Assembly: GCF_001045555.1 (NCBI RefSeq)
Contig: NZ_LFBU01000002.1
Coordinates: 930,001-994,000, forward strand
DNA: 64,000 nucleotides
Direction: 5' to 3'
Source: Marinobacter subterrani
GTDB lineage: Bacteria > Pseudomonadota > Gammaproteobacteria > Pseudomonadales > Oleiphilaceae
Shown here: positions 18,032 to 28,732 of the stretch, piece by piece
How positions within the stretch are numbered: position 1 is the stretch's first letter
How the letters are laid out: every line of letters begins with the position of its first letter
Translations under genes and position numbers: made by a program
Notes under the pieces: generated by a model
What the model saw: only the letters and a program-made list of their open reading frames with translations
What the model was told of the DNA's origin: nothing
The model's database searches: none

Positions 18032-19116
18032 TGCTGCTCTGGCTGACAGAGATTCTGTCACAATATTTTTCGGCACTGACGGTGTTTCAGTACCTGACGC
18101 TGCGCGGAATTCTGGGAACCCTCACTGCGCTGCTGATTTCCCTGATCATCGGCCCGGTGATGATCCGCAAACTGAGCCAGTACCAGATCGGTCAGGCGGT
18201 GCGGGACGACGGCCCGCAGACCCATCTCAGCAAGGCGGGAACCCCCACCATGGGGGGGGCACTGATTCTGGTGGCAATCGGGGTCAGCACGCTGCTTTGG
18301 GCAGATCTCGGAAACCGTTATGTCTGGGTCACCATTCTTGTCACGCTACTGTTTGGTGCCATTGGCTGGGTCGACGACTATCGCAAAGTGGTTGAGCGCA
18401 ATCCGCGCGGTTTGCCGGCCCGCTGGAAGTATTTCTGGCAGTCGGTGATCGGCGCCTCGGCGGCGATCGCGCTTTACTACAGTTCTGCCTTGCCGCAGGA
18501 GACATCGCTCTATGTGCCTTTCGTCAAGCAGGTATCCCTGACTCTGGGCCCGGTGTTCTTCATCCTGCTTAGCTACTTCGTGATTGTCGGCAGCAGTAAC
18601 GCTGTCAATCTCACCGACGGGCTGGATGGCCTGGCCATTATGCCTACCGTTATGGTGGCTGGCGCCCTCGGGATTTTTGCCTACCTGTCCGGGCATGCCC
18701 AGTTTGCCAATTACCTGTTGATTCCCCACCTGCCCGGCACCGGCGAGCTCATTGTGTTCTGTGGCTCCCTGGTGGGTGCAGGGCTGGGATTCCTGTGGTT
18801 CAACACCTACCCGGCGCAGGTTTTCATGGGGGATGTCGGTGCCCTCGCCCTGGGTGCGGCACTCGGGGTAGTTGCGGTAATTGTCCGGCAGGAAATCGTG
18901 CTCTTCATTATGGGGGGTGTGTTTGTGATGGAGACGATCTCGGTGATCCTGCAGGTCGCATCGTTCCGTTTGACCGGGCGCAGAATTTTCCGCATGGCGC
19001 CCCTGCATCATCATTTTGAATTGAAAGGCTGGCCGGAGCCCCGGGTCATTGTCCGGTTCTGGGTCATTACCGTGGTTCTGGTCCTGATTGGCATAGCCAG
19101 TCTGAAACTGAGATAG
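18031..19116 (+). CDS. mraY: Phospho-MurNAc-pentapeptide transferase
   Basis: MraY moves phospho-MurNAc-pentapeptide from UDP onto undecaprenyl phosphate, making lipid I at the inner membrane. The 361-residue product has about ten membrane segments and the family motifs [18 protein letters not shown] near residue 60, GWVDDYRKV near residue 113, [13 protein letters not shown] near residue 190, [13 protein letters not shown], and the [10 protein letters not shown] histidine motif near residue 323. The start shares one base with the murF stop. Confidence 0.97.
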   Translation: MLLWLTEILSQYFSALTVFQYLTLRGILGTLTALLISLIIGPVMIRKLSQYQIGQAVRDDGPQTHLSKAGTPTMGGALILVAIGVSTLLWADLGNRYVWVTILVTLLFGAIGWVDDYRKVVERNPRGLPARWKYFWQSVIGASAAIALYYSSALPQETSLYVPFVKQVSLTLGPVFFILLSYFVIVGSSNAVNLTDGLDGLAIMPTVMVAGALGIFAYLSGHAQFANYLLIPHLPGTGELIVFCGSLVGAGLGFLWFNTYPAQVFMGDVGALALGAALGVVAVIVRQEIVLFIMGGVFVMETISVILQVASFRLTGRRIFRMAPLHHHFELKGWPEPRVIVRFWVITVVLVLIGIASLKLR

Positions 19117-19131
19117 GAAAACGCAGCCGCT

Positions 19132-20472
19132 ATGAGTGTCATTGCTTCGGATCGTCGCACACTGGTCGTAGGGCTCGGTAAAACCGGGCTTTCCTGCGTG
19201 CGCTACCTGTCCGGGCAAGGTCGGGATATCGCTGTTGCGGATAGCCGCAGTGCACCGCCTGGGCTGGATGAACTCAAGGCCGGCTGGCCGGAAGTTCCGC
19301 TTTACCTGGGAGATTTCGATGCTGGGCTGTTCGCCGGCTTCAACGAACTGGTGGTAAGCCCGGGTGTGGGCATCGCGCACCCGGCCATTGCCGGGGCGGC
19401 AAACCAGGGTGCGCAGATTCGCGGTGATATCGACCTGTTCGCCGAGGCCGCCGACGCGCCGATCATCGCGATCACCGGTTCCAACGGCAAAACCACCGTG
19501 ACCACCCTGGTGGGCGAGATGGCCAAAGCCGCCGGGCGTAAGGTGGCCGTTGGAGGCAATATCGGAACACCGGCCCTGGATCTGCTGGACCAGGGTGCCG
19601 ATCTTTATGTGCTCGAGCTGTCGAGCTTCCAACTGGAAACCACGGCAGAGCTTAATGCGCTGGCCGCGACGGTGCTGAACGTCAGCGACGACCACATGGA
19701 TCGTTACCCGAGCAAGATGGCCTATTTCCAGGCAAAGCAGAGGATCTATCGGGGCTGCCGGAATGCCGTCGTTAATCTGGATGATGCCCTCAGTACACCC
19801 ATGGCGCGGGACACCCTGCGGTTTCTCTGTTTCGGTTTCCACAGGGTGAACCCGGACACCTTCAGTACCCGCGATGACGATGAGGGCACCTGGATCACAT
19901 TCGGTTTCGAGAATCTGTTGCTGGCCAGTGAGCTGAAGCTCATGGGCCGCCACAACATCAGCAATGTCATGGCCGCGCTGGCCCTCGGCCATGCGGCGGG
20001 GTTGCCGATGGACCCCATGCTGAACGTGGCCCGGGAGTTTCCGGGGCTGCCGCACCGGTGTGAATTTGTGCGCCGGTTTGACGAGGTGGATTTCATCAAC
20101 GATTCCAAAGGCACCAATGTTGGTGCAACGGTGGCGGCCATCGAGAGCCTGGCCCCGGAAAATGGCAAGGTTGTGCTGATTGCCGGCGGTGACGGCAAGG
20201 GCGCGGACTTTACCGCACTGGAGGCGCCAGTCGCGCTGCACTGCCGGGCAGTGGTGCTCATTGGTCGCGATGCCCCGGCCATTGCCGATGTGCTTGGCAG
20301 CGGGATTCCTGTTTACCGGTCAGACAGCCTGGCTGAAGCGGTCGCCAGCTCAGCCGCCCTGGCCCGCGCGGGGGATCGAGTGCTGCTGTCACCGGCCTGT
20401 GCCAGCTTTGATATGTTCCGCGACTATCAGGATCGTGGCGACCAGTTCCGTTCCCTGGTGGAGGGCCTGTGA
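19132..20472 (+). CDS. murD: UDP-MurNAc-L-alanine:D-glutamate ligase
   Basis: MurD adds D-glutamate to UDP-MurNAc-L-Ala. The 446-residue product has an N-terminal VVGLGKTGLSCVRYL dinucleotide-like fold, the ATP loop ITGSNGKTTVTTLVGEM near residue 120, ELSSFQLETT, LNVSDDHMDRY, HRCEFVRRFDEVDFINDSKGTNVGATVAA, and LLSPACASFDMFRDYQDRGDQF near the end. It lies 15 bases after mraY and its stop overlaps the ftsW start (TGATG). Confidence 0.97.
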   Translation: MSVIASDRRTLVVGLGKTGLSCVRYLSGQGRDIAVADSRSAPPGLDELKAGWPEVPLYLGDFDAGLFAGFNELVVSPGVGIAHPAIAGAANQGAQIRGDIDLFAEAADAPIIAITGSNGKTTVTTLVGEMAKAAGRKVAVGGNIGTPALDLLDQGADLYVLELSSFQLETTAELNALAATVLNVSDDHMDRYPSKMAYFQAKQRIYRGCRNAVVNLDDALSTPMARDTLRFLCFGFHRVNPDTFSTRDDDEGTWITFGFENLLLASELKLMGRHNISNVMAALALGHAAGLPMDPMLNVAREFPGLPHRCEFVRRFDEVDFINDSKGTNVGATVAAIESLAPENGKVVLIAGGDGKGADFTALEAPVALHCRAVVLIGRDAPAIADVLGSGIPVYRSDSLAEAVASSAALARAGDRVLLSPACASFDMFRDYQDRGDQFRSLVEGL

Positions 20473-21671
20473 TGTACGCAGATCTTTCATTACCGGGAAG
20501 GACACGGTGGCTGGGGGACATCCAGCCCCTGGCGTTGCTGGTTATCAGTTCCGTGGCGCTGATGGTTGTCGGAATAGTCATGATTTCGTCGGCCTCGATG
20601 GATATGGCCGCGGAAACCATGGGTAACAGCTATCACTACGTGATTCGTCAGTTGTTATTTGCCGGCCTTGGCAGCTTTGCGGCCCTGGTGGCTGTTAATG
20701 TGCCTGTGGCCTGGTGGGAGCGCAGTGGCTGGCTGTTGCTTGGGGTCGGTCTGCTGGTGCTGGTGCTGGTGCTAACGCCACTCGGGCGCACGGTGAATGG
20801 TTCCACCCGGTGGATTCCGTTCGGCCTGTTTAACGTTCAGGTATCGGAAGTGGCCAAGCTTTGCCTGATCGCCTATCTGGCCGGCTACGTGGTTCGGCGC
20901 CGGCAGGAACTGCTCAACACCTGGGCGGGTTTCCTGAAACCCTTGGTGGTTCTGGGGGTTGCGTCGGTATTGCTGGTTATTCAGCCAGACTTTGGTGCCA
21001 CGGTTGTGTTGGTCACGGCTGCGGCGGGGATGATCTTCCTGAGCGGCGTGCGCCTGAGCCGGTTCGTGCCGTTGATTGGCACGCTGGTGGTGTTGGGGGC
21101 AATCCTTATCGTCACCCAGCCGTACCGCCTCAAGAGGGTTGTCAGCTATCTCGACCCCTGGAAAGACCAGTTCGACAGCGGGTACCAACTGACCCAGTCG
21201 CTGATTGCCTTTGGTCGCGGAGACTGGGGCGGTGTCGGTCTGGGTAACTCCATCCAGAAGCTGTTCTTTCTGCCAGAGGCCCATACCGATTTTATCTTCG
21301 CGATTATTGCCGAGGAGTTCGGCCTTATGGGGTCGCTGCTGGTACTCGGTCTGTTCACCGTGCTCGTGGTTACCAGCTTTGTTATTGCCCGCCGGGCGGA
21401 AATTGCGGGTATGCCTTTTGCCGCCTGTTTTGCCTACGGCCTGGCATTGCTCATTGGCCTGCAGGCCGGCATCAACATGGCGGTCAGTACCGGGCTGCTG
21501 CCCACTAAGGGACTGACGCTTCCGCTGGTCAGCTATGGCGGCTCCAGCCTGATGATCACCTGCGTCAGTATCGGCATTATGGCCCGGGTTGAAATGGAAC
21601 GCCTCGATAAGGAAAGGCTGGCCAGCGAAAAGGCCGGCACCGGGAAGCGCGGAGGTGCCGCCTATGAGTGA
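20472..21671 (+). CDS. ftsW: Septal peptidoglycan polymerase FtsW (SEDS family)
   Basis: FtsW polymerises lipid II into glycan strands at the septum together with FtsI. The 399-residue product has ten or so membrane segments and SEDS signatures: TRWIPFGLFNVQVSEVAKL, LLVIQPDFGATVVL, the GNSIQKLFFLPEAHTDFIFAIIAEEFG block, and GLTLPLVSYGGSSLM near the end. The start is ATG 20472, overlapping the murD stop; GTG 20469, one codon earlier, is an alternative. A second SEDS gene, rodA, lies at the end of the window. Confidence 0.96.
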   Translation: MYADLSLPGRTRWLGDIQPLALLVISSVALMVVGIVMISSASMDMAAETMGNSYHYVIRQLLFAGLGSFAALVAVNVPVAWWERSGWLLLGVGLLVLVLVLTPLGRTVNGSTRWIPFGLFNVQVSEVAKLCLIAYLAGYVVRRRQELLNTWAGFLKPLVVLGVASVLLVIQPDFGATVVLVTAAAGMIFLSGVRLSRFVPLIGTLVVLGAILIVTQPYRLKRVVSYLDPWKDQFDSGYQLTQSLIAFGRGDWGGVGLGNSIQKLFFLPEAHTDFIFAIIAEEFGLMGSLLVLGLFTVLVVTSFVIARRAEIAGMPFAACFAYGLALLIGLQAGINMAVSTGLLPTKGLTLPLVSYGGSSLMITCVSIGIMARVEMERLDKERLASEKAGTGKRGGAAYE

Positions 21672-22749
21672 CCAGCGCCGCTTCCTGATGATGGCGGGTG
21701 GTACCGGTGGGCACGTTTTCCCCGCTCTGGCCACCGCGCGGGCGCTTGAAGCCCGTGGTCACCAGGTCTACTGGCTGGGCGCCACTGGCGGAATGGAACA
21801 GAGGCTGATCGGTGACACCGACATTCCGCTGTCGCTAATTCATATTTCCGGCCTGCGAGGCAAAGGCAAGCTGGCACTGGCCCTTGCGCCTTTCCGGTTG
21901 ATGCGGGCCCTCGGTGAGGCGTTCACAATTCTGCGCCGGATTCGACCGGATTGTGTGGTTGGTATGGGAGGCTTCGTCACCGGTCCTGGTGGTGTGGCCG
22001 CCTGGCTGACCAGAACGCCGCTGGTCATCCATGAACAGAACGCTATCGCCGGAATGACCAACCGCCTTCTGGTGCGGTTCGCGGCAACGGTTCTGGAGGC
22101 TTTTCCCGGCAGCTTCGGGCCGAAAGTGGTCACCCGGTGCACCGGTAACCCGGTGCGGGAGGACCTGGCGGCATTGGCGCCGCCGGAACAGCGTCTGGCC
22201 GGCCGGGAAGGTCCTCTGCGGTTGCTGGTAGTGGGTGGCAGTCTTGGCGCCCAGGTGTTCAACGAGCAACTGCCGGAGGCGCTGGCCTTGCTGGCAGAGG
22301 CAGAGCGTCCGGTGGTTCGTCACCAGTGTGGTGAGCGTCATGCCGAGGCAGCCCGCGAGGCTTATGAAAAACACGGGGTGGAGGCGACCGTCGAACCGTT
22401 CATCAAGGACATGGCAGGCGCCTACCAATGGGCTGATCTGGTGCTCTGCCGCTCCGGCGCATTGACCGTCTCCGAACTCTGTGCGGCGGGCATTGGCGCT
22501 GTGCTGGTGCCGTTTCCCCATGCGGTGGATGATCACCAGACCAAAAACGGGGAGCAAATGGTGGCGGCAAAGGCGGCCATCCTGATCCCACAACCCAAGA
22601 TGACCCCGGCCGTGCTGGCGGAAACTCTCGGCGATTTGTCCCGGGATCGCAGCCGGGTAACCGATATGGCGAAGGCCGCCCGAACGCTGGCCCGCGCCGA
22701 TGCAACGGAGAGAGTCGTGAATTACTGTCTGGAGGCCGCTAATGGCTGA
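21664..22749 (+). CDS. murG: Undecaprenyl-PP-MurNAc-pentapeptide GlcNAc transferase
   Basis: MurG adds GlcNAc to lipid I to make lipid II on the inner face of the membrane. The 361-residue product has [20 protein letters not shown] near residue 8, [46 protein letters not shown], and the UDP-sugar-binding [36 protein letters not shown] segment. ATG 21664 is fixed by GGAGGTG at 21651-21657; a longer frame from 21589 would run inside ftsW. It overlaps ftsW by eight bases and murC by eight. Confidence 0.97.
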   Translation: MSDQRRFLMMAGGTGGHVFPALATARALEARGHQVYWLGATGGMEQRLIGDTDIPLSLIHISGLRGKGKLALALAPFRLMRALGEAFTILRRIRPDCVVGMGGFVTGPGGVAAWLTRTPLVIHEQNAIAGMTNRLLVRFAATVLEAFPGSFGPKVVTRCTGNPVREDLAALAPPEQRLAGREGPLRLLVVGGSLGAQVFNEQLPEALALLAEAERPVVRHQCGERHAEAAREAYEKHGVEATVEPFIKDMAGAYQWADLVLCRSGALTVSELCAAGIGAVLVPFPHAVDDHQTKNGEQMVAAKAAILIPQPKMTPAVLAETLGDLSRDRSRVTDMAKAARTLARADATERVVNYCLEAANG

Positions 22750-24187
22750 CGCAACCAACCCGCCCCTGGTCTATCAGGTGCCCGAAATGCGCCGCATCCG
22801 TCACATCCATTTCGTCGGGATTGGCGGAGCCGGTATGAGTGGCATTGCCGAGGTGCTTAAAAACCAGGGGTACGATGTTTCCGGCTCGGATCTGAGGGAA
22901 GGCCCGGTTACCGATCGCCTGAAAGCCATGGGTGTCGAGGTTCAGATTGGTCATCGTGAGCACAACAGTGCCAGCGCAGATGTGGTGGTGGTTTCGTCCG
23001 CGGTGGCGTCGGACAACCCGGAAGTCACTGCTGCCCGTGACCGGCGCGTTCCCATTGTGCCCAGGGCAGAGATGCTGGCCGAGATCATGCGTTACCGTCA
23101 CGGGATCGCCGTCGCTGGCACCCACGGCAAAACCACCACCACCAGCCTGATCGCGTCCATTCTGGGCGAAGCCGGCCTGGATCCGACCTTTGTGATTGGT
23201 GGCAAGCTGAACAGTGCCGGCACCAATGCCCAGTTGGGCGGATCGCGCTATCTGGTGGCTGAGGCTGACGAAAGTGATGCGTCCTTCCTGCACCTGACGC
23301 CGGTTATCTCGGTGGTGACCAACATCGAAGCCGACCACATGGATACCTATGGTGGCGATGTTGAAAAACTGAAGCAGACGTTTGTCGATTTCCTTCACAA
23401 CCTGCCGTTTTATGGCGTCGCGGTGATGTGTGTTGACGACGGTTATGTCCAGGAAATCATTCCCCGGATATCAAGAACCATCATTACCTACGGCATCGAC
23501 AATCCGCAGGCGGATTACCGGGCTGAGAACATCACGTCGGATGGCTTGCGCACCCACTTCCTGGTCAAGCGCCCGGGCGGGCGGAGCGACCTGCCGGTGG
23601 AGCTGAAAATGCCCGGCCGCCATAACGTGGCGAACGCGCTCGCAGCCATTGCCGTGGCGACCGATGAAGGTGTGGCGGATGAGGCGATTTGCCGGGGGCT
23701 GGCAGGGTTCGCCGGTGTCGGCCGGCGGTTCCAGGTTTACGGTGACTACCAGACACCAAATGGCACGATCACCCTAGTGGATGATTATGGCCACCACCCC
23801 ACCGAAGTGGAGGCGGTTATTCGTGCCGCCCACGATGCCTGGCCGGATCGCCGCCTGGTGATGCTGTATCAGCCGCACCGGTTCAGCCGGACCCGCGATC
23901 TCTACGAAGACTTCGTTCGCGTGTTGTCTGAAGTGGACGCTTTGCTGCTGATGGATGTCTATTCCGCGGGCGAGCCTGCGATCCCGGGTGCCGATGGTCG
24001 CGCCCTGTGCCGCAGTATTCGCCAGAGGGGCCAGGTGGAGCCGGTGTTTGTTGAGGATAACCGGGAGATTGAGACCCTGCTGGCCAATGTGCTGCAGGAT
24101 GGTGACCTGCTGATAACCCAGGGCGCCGGTGATATTGGTGGAGTGGCTGCACGATTGGCGGCAGCAGGAGTAATCGCAGGTGAGTGA
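22742..24187 (+). CDS. murC: UDP-N-acetylmuramate:L-alanine ligase
   Basis: MurC adds the first amino acid, L-alanine, to UDP-MurNAc. The 481-residue product has [22 protein letters not shown] near residue 18, [13 protein letters not shown], the ATP loop [13 protein letters not shown] near residue 120, [24 protein letters not shown], and [17 protein letters not shown]. It overlaps murG at the start and ddl at the end, in the classic murG-murC-ddl-ftsQ order. Confidence 0.97.
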   Translation: MADATNPPLVYQVPEMRRIRHIHFVGIGGAGMSGIAEVLKNQGYDVSGSDLREGPVTDRLKAMGVEVQIGHREHNSASADVVVVSSAVASDNPEVTAARDRRVPIVPRAEMLAEIMRYRHGIAVAGTHGKTTTTSLIASILGEAGLDPTFVIGGKLNSAGTNAQLGGSRYLVAEADESDASFLHLTPVISVVTNIEADHMDTYGGDVEKLKQTFVDFLHNLPFYGVAVMCVDDGYVQEIIPRISRTIITYGIDNPQADYRAENITSDGLRTHFLVKRPGGRSDLPVELKMPGRHNVANALAAIAVATDEGVADEAICRGLAGFAGVGRRFQVYGDYQTPNGTITLVDDYGHHPTEVEAVIRAAHDAWPDRRLVMLYQPHRFSRTRDLYEDFVRVLSEVDALLLMDVYSAGEPAIPGADGRALCRSIRQRGQVEPVFVEDNREIETLLANVLQDGDLLITQGAGDIGGVAARLAAAGVIAGE

Positions 24188-25160
24188 GATGCATCATTCC
24201 GAACCCCAGGCCTACCAGGCAGCTCCGGAGCTCGCGCGCGCTCTCGGGCGGGTGGCGGTCTTCATGGGCGGTGACTCCGCGGAGCGTGAAGTGTCCCTGA
24301 AAAGTGGCAAGGCGGTTCTGGCGGCACTGGTTTCGGCGGGCGTTGATGCCTACGCCGTCGATGTCCGCGGCTGCCTGTTGAGAACCGTGGATAACCCGGG
24401 GTTTGACCGGGTGTTCATTGCCCTGCATGGCCGTGGTGGCGAGGACGGCACGCTTCAGGCCATCCTGTCGCAGGCGGGGATTGCCTATACCGGTAGCGAA
24501 ATGCTGGCCTCGGCACTGGCCATGGACAAGCTGAGAACCAAGTACGTGTTTGAAGGCTGCGGCCTGCCAACGCCGAAATTCCGGACCATGTCTGATGTCG
24601 ACCAGGCCGAACAGATCCTTGGCGAGTTGCGCGCGCCCTTGAGTGTGAAGCCGTCACGGGAAGGTTCCAGTATCGGCATCCGCAAGGTCCACACGGCGGA
24701 AGAACTGGCGGAAGCCTTTGCTGCGGCGGCGGCCCTGGACGACCTGGTGCTGGTGGAAGAATGGATCGAAGGGCCGGAGTTTACCGTCAGTCTGTTGCAG
24801 GATCGGGCCCTTCCGGCCATTGGTCTGAGCGCCAGCACCGAGCACGTTTTTTACGATTACGAAGCCAAGTACCTGGCGGACGATACCCGCTACCGCATTC
24901 CATGTGGCCTGGCGCCTGAGGACGAAGTTCGCCTTCAGAAACTGGCCCTGGATGCCTTCCGGGTTGTGGGCTGCCGGACCTGGGGCCGGGTTGACATCAT
25001 GCAGGACCGGGATGGCCAGTTCTGGCTGCTGGAGGTCAACACGGTGCCCGGCATGACCGATCACAGTCTCGTTCCGATGGCTGCGAAGGCTGCGGGCATC
25101 AGCTTTGAAGAACTGGTGGTCAGGATTCTGCAGGACACCCTGGAGGACGCCGATGCTTGA
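24180..25160 (+). CDS. ddl: D-alanine:D-alanine ligase
   Basis: Makes the D-Ala-D-Ala dipeptide used by MurF. ATP-grasp fold: [20 protein letters not shown] near residue 24, [55 protein letters not shown], and the metal- and ATP-binding [23 protein letters not shown] near the end. Within the dcw cluster this corresponds to the DdlB type. GTG 24180 (AGGAG nine bases upstream) and ATG 24189 are both plausible starts; the N-terminal 15 residues are not conserved either way. Confidence 0.95.
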   Translation: MSEMHHSEPQAYQAAPELARALGRVAVFMGGDSAEREVSLKSGKAVLAALVSAGVDAYAVDVRGCLLRTVDNPGFDRVFIALHGRGGEDGTLQAILSQAGIAYTGSEMLASALAMDKLRTKYVFEGCGLPTPKFRTMSDVDQAEQILGELRAPLSVKPSREGSSIGIRKVHTAEELAEAFAAAAALDDLVLVEEWIEGPEFTVSLLQDRALPAIGLSASTEHVFYDYEAKYLADDTRYRIPCGLAPEDEVRLQKLALDAFRVVGCRTWGRVDIMQDRDGQFWLLEVNTVPGMTDHSLVPMAAKAAGISFEELVVRILQDTLEDADA

Positions 25161-25992
25161 GACACTGCTGATCCGGAGCCGGGCGACACCATCCGAGCCC
25201 CCGCGCCGCCGGGGAGCAACCTCCCTCGGGCCGGAGCGGGACCGGTTTGGCGTGTTGAAGGGCGTTCTGGCAGCGGTGCCCTGGCTTCAGGTGGGCCTGG
25301 GCGCGGTGATTGTGCTGCTGGCGGCTCTGGTTCCCTGGGGCACCGGCAAGGTATTGAGCGCCATGGATCAGCAGATTCTGGCGGTGGATGTGAAGGGCGA
25401 ATTTATCGGCGACAGCCGGGTGGCAATTGCCCGTGCGGCGGGCAACTGGATCGGCAAGAGCTATTTCGCCACGGACCTGTCAGACATCAAAGCCAGCCTT
25501 GAGCGCCGGCCCTGGGTGGAGTCCGCGGCTGTGCAACGGGTCTGGCCCGACCGCCTGGTCATAGATATCCGCGAGAAAAAGCCGTTGGCCTACTGGACCG
25601 ACGGGCGCCTGGTAAGCCGGACCGGCGAATTGTTTGCGCCACCCAACCCGGAAGTGGCGGGCAAGTTGCCTCGGCTGGCCGGGCCGGACGGGCGGGTACG
25701 CGATGTGATCGAGATGGCGCAGACCATGAGTGAAAAGCTGGTTGCCCGCGGGCTGGGCTTTGCGGGCCTGTCCCTGGAACACCGGGGTGCCTGGACGCTG
25801 CAACTGGCCAACGGCATCGAAGTGGTGTTGGGCCGGGACCAGGTTGAAGAACGCTTTGAACGATTTATCACAGTTTATGAAAACCGGCTGGCGGCACGGT
25901 CGGACGAAGTCAGTCGGGTGGATGCCCGCTACACCAATGGTGTCGCGGTCAAATGGAAGGCCGCTGAGGCGGCTGCCGGCCCGAAATCATAG
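25153..25992 (+). CDS. ftsQ: Cell division protein FtsQ
   Basis: FtsQ is a bitopic membrane protein that joins FtsB and FtsL and links early and late division proteins. The 279-residue product has a cytoplasmic N-terminus, one membrane helix (VGLGAVIVLLAALVPWG, about residues 48-64), the POTRA domain (ILAVDVKGEFIGDSRVAI through WVESAAVQRVWPDRLVIDIREKKPLAYW), and the FtsQ beta domain. ATG 25153 has GGAGG upstream and overlaps the ddl stop; a frame extending to 25105 is inside ddl. Confidence 0.94.
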   Translation: MLETLLIRSRATPSEPPRRRGATSLGPERDRFGVLKGVLAAVPWLQVGLGAVIVLLAALVPWGTGKVLSAMDQQILAVDVKGEFIGDSRVAIARAAGNWIGKSYFATDLSDIKASLERRPWVESAAVQRVWPDRLVIDIREKKPLAYWTDGRLVSRTGELFAPPNPEVAGKLPRLAGPDGRVRDVIEMAQTMSEKLVARGLGFAGLSLEHRGAWTLQLANGIEVVLGRDQVEERFERFITVYENRLAARSDEVSRVDARYTNGVAVKWKAAEAAAGPKS

Positions 25993-26028
25993 CAACGGTT
26001 AATTCAGACCTACGGTTTGGTGAAACAC

Positions 26029-27264
26029 ATGTCATCGGTTGATACGGAAAACATGATTGTCGGTCTCGATATCGGTACCTCGAAAGTGGTGGCGATTGTC
26101 GGCAAGCGCAAGATGGACGGCACGATCGAAGTGGTGGGTATTGGTTCCCACCCTTCCCGGGGCCTGAAGCGTGGGGTGGTGGTCAATATTGAAACCACCG
26201 TCCAGGCAATTCAGCGCGCAGTGGAAGAGGCCGAGCTGATGGCGGGTTGCCGGATCCATTCGGTTTACGCCGGGATAGCCGGAAGCCACATAAAGAGTCT
26301 CAACTCGCACGGCATCGTGGCCATTCGTGACCGGGAAGTGACCCAGGCGGATATCGACCGCGTGATTGATGCGGCCCAGGCTGTCGCAATCCCGGCCGAT
26401 CAGAAGATCCTGCATATCCTGCCCCAGGAGTTCGTGATTGACAGCCAGGAAGGCATCAAGGAGCCCATGGGCATGTCCGGTGTGCGTCTGGAGGCCAAGG
26501 TGCATCTGGTCACCTGTGCGGTGAATGCGGCCCAGAACATCGAGAAGTGCGTCAGGCGCTGCGGCCTGGAAGTGGATGACATCATTCTGGAGCAACTGGC
26601 GTCGAGCCACGCCATTCTCACCGAAGACGAGAAGGAACTCGGCGTCTGCGTCGTGGACATCGGCGGTGGTACCACCGATATAGCCGTGTTCACCGGTGGC
26701 GCGATTCGCCACACCGCGGTCATTCCCATCGCCGGCGATCAGGTCACCAACGACATCGCCATGGCGCTCCGGACGCCAACCCAGAACGCTGAAGAAATCA
26801 AGATCAAGTATGCCTGCGCGCTGACCCAGTTGGCGGGTGCCGATGAAACCATCAAGGTGCCCAGTGTCGGCGATCGCGCGCCCCGGGATCTCTCCCGGCA
26901 GGCCCTGGCCGAGGTGGTGGAGCCTCGCTACGAGGAGCTGTTTACCCTGGTGCAGTCCGAATTACGCCGGTCCGGGTTCGAGGATCTCATCCCGGCCGGC
27001 ATCGTGATTACCGGTGGCTCCTCCACCATGGAAGGTGTGGTGGAGCTGGCCGAGGAAATCTTCCACATGCCGGTCAGGCTGGCCTGTCCGCAGGCGGTCG
27101 CCGGTATGACAGAGGTGGTCAACAACCCCATCTACGCCACTGGCGTCGGGTTGTTGATTCATGGTTTCCGCCAGATGGATCTGGGGCGGACGCCTGTGCT
27201 CAAGGGTGAAGATGCACCCTCGCTGTTTGAGCGCATGAAAGCCTGGTTTACCGGTCATTTCTGA
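26029..27264 (+). CDS. ftsA: Cell division protein FtsA
   Basis: FtsA is the actin-like ATPase that tethers FtsZ filaments to the membrane. The 411-residue product has the phosphate-1 loop VGLDIGTSKVVAIVGK near residue 10, the 1C domain, VVDIGGGTTDIAVFTGG near residue 207, the GIVITGGSSTMEGVVELAEEIF adenosine motif, and the C-terminal amphipathic membrane-targeting helix SLFERMKAWFTGHF. No strong ribosome binding site marks the start: ATG 26029, GTG 26020 and TTG 26017 are all in frame, and I chose the ATG. Confidence 0.95.
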   Translation: MSSVDTENMIVGLDIGTSKVVAIVGKRKMDGTIEVVGIGSHPSRGLKRGVVVNIETTVQAIQRAVEEAELMAGCRIHSVYAGIAGSHIKSLNSHGIVAIRDREVTQADIDRVIDAAQAVAIPADQKILHILPQEFVIDSQEGIKEPMGMSGVRLEAKVHLVTCAVNAAQNIEKCVRRCGLEVDDIILEQLASSHAILTEDEKELGVCVVDIGGGTTDIAVFTGGAIRHTAVIPIAGDQVTNDIAMALRTPTQNAEEIKIKYACALTQLAGADETIKVPSVGDRAPRDLSRQALAEVVEPRYEELFTLVQSELRRSGFEDLIPAGIVITGGSSTMEGVVELAEEIFHMPVRLACPQAVAGMTEVVNNPIYATGVGLLIHGFRQMDLGRTPVLKGEDAPSLFERMKAWFTGHF

Positions 27265-27363
27265 CGGTGCCCGGGCGTGCAGTAAACGAAGGTATCTCGA
27301 AAACACAATCTCGAACAAGCAGCCTGCCAAAAGGCTGCAAAACAGCACGAAGGAGTAGGGGAA

Positions 27364-28521
27364 ATGTTTGAACTCGTCGATAATGTCCAGCAAAACGCTG
27401 TCATTAAAGTCGTCGGTGTTGGTGGTGGTGGCGGCAACGCCGTGCGCCATATGCTCAACAGCGACATCGAAGGTGTGGAATTCATCTGCGCCAACACGGA
27501 TGCCCAGGCGCTGACCGATATGGACGCGCGCCAGATCATCCAGCTCGGTGGCAACATCACCAAGGGCCTGGGTGCCGGCGCCAATCCGGAAGTCGGTCGG
27601 CAGTCCGCCCTGGAAGACCGGGACCGTATTGCCGAAGCGATTAAAGGCGCTGATATGGTCTTCATCACCGCCGGCATGGGCGGTGGCACGGGTACCGGGG
27701 CTGCGCCCGTAGTGGCCGAGGTGGCGCGGGAACTTGGCATTCTGACAGTTGCCGTGGTTACAAAGCCCTTCATGTTTGAGGGTGGCAAGCGTATGAGCGT
27801 TGCTGAATCCGGCCTCAAGGAGCTGGAAGAGAGCGTTGACTCCCTGATCACCATCCCGAACGAAAAGCTGCTCGCAGTCATGGGCAAGAAGACCAGCCTG
27901 CTGGACGCGTTTGCCGCCGCCAACGACGTGCTGCTGGGTGCGGTTCAGGGCATTGCCGATCTGATCACCCGTAACGGGATGATCAACGTCGACTTCGCCG
28001 ATGTGAAAACAGTGATGTCCGAGATGGGCATGGCGATGATGGGTACCGCACGTGCCACCGGCGAAAACCGGGCACGGGAAGCCGCCGAAGCCGCCATTCG
28101 CAGCCCGCTGCTGGAAGACATCAACCTGCAGGGCGCCAAGGGTATCCTGGTCAACATTACCGCGGGTATGGATCTGAACCTGGGCGAATTCTCCGAGGTT
28201 GGCGACATTGTGCGTGAGTTTGCGTCTGACTCCGCTACCGTTGTTGTCGGTACCGTTATTGATCCGGAAATGACCGACGAACTGAAGGTCACGGTGGTTG
28301 CGACAGGCCTGGGTGGCGACCGGGAGAAGCCAACCAAGGTTGTGGACAATACCCGTTCCCTGGATGGCAAGACCGATTACAACCAGTTGGATCGCCCGGC
28401 CGTGCTGCGGCGTCGTGCCGTTGCCCGTGGCAATGTGGCAATCGACCAGAGCAAGGAGAATGAGGAGCAGGGAGTCGACTATCTCGATATTCCCGCATTC
28501 CTTCGCCGGCAGGCTGACTGA
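27364..28521 (+). CDS. ftsZ: Cell division protein FtsZ
   Basis: FtsZ is the tubulin-like GTPase that forms the division ring. The 385-residue product has [16 protein letters not shown] near residue 14, the tubulin signature [20 protein letters not shown] near residue 105, the [11 protein letters not shown] synergy-loop region near residue 207, a short variable linker, and the C-terminal peptide [14 protein letters not shown] that binds FtsA and ZipA. AAGGAG at 27349-27354 provides a good binding site. It is the last fts gene of the cluster. Confidence 0.98.
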   Translation: MFELVDNVQQNAVIKVVGVGGGGGNAVRHMLNSDIEGVEFICANTDAQALTDMDARQIIQLGGNITKGLGAGANPEVGRQSALEDRDRIAEAIKGADMVFITAGMGGGTGTGAAPVVAEVARELGILTVAVVTKPFMFEGGKRMSVAESGLKELEESVDSLITIPNEKLLAVMGKKTSLLDAFAAANDVLLGAVQGIADLITRNGMINVDFADVKTVMSEMGMAMMGTARATGENRAREAAEAAIRSPLLEDINLQGAKGILVNITAGMDLNLGEFSEVGDIVREFASDSATVVVGTVIDPEMTDELKVTVVATGLGGDREKPTKVVDNTRSLDGKTDYNQLDRPAVLRRRAVARGNVAIDQSKENEEQGVDYLDIPAFLRRQAD

Positions 28522-28670
28522 TAATCTGTTGCAATTGTGATCCGGTTCCGGTCTGTGTTCGAAAAACGGAACCACGAAGCCGGTAAATACGTGCGCTGAT
28601 TGCCTGCAGCCAGTGCCAGATGAAGGTTTGGCCAAGGCTGGCTGGTTAAATGGTATTCAGCCTTGTTTTC

Positions 28671-28679
28671 TGGTATTCT
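28671..28679 (+). promoter_or_regulatory. Candidate extended -10 promoter for lpxC
   Basis: TGGTATTCT (TG-N-TATTCT) lies 54 bases before the lpxC start in the 211-base gap after ftsZ. No convincing -35 is seen. The rest of that gap holds no gene and no clear terminator, so lpxC may also be read from the dcw cluster. Confidence 0.35.
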
Positions 28680-28732
28680 CCGGGCAGATTTTTGCCCAGA
28701 ATATCGCCATTTTGTGACGGAATTATGTACCG

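Noticed and set aside
18346..20241. 631-codon open frame on the minus strand
   Set aside because: Lies antisense to mraY and murD, which have full family motifs; its protein is low-complexity with no recognisable domain.
26962..28635. 557-codon open frame on the minus strand
   Set aside because: Antisense to the end of ftsA and all of ftsZ; an artefact of GC-rich codon use.
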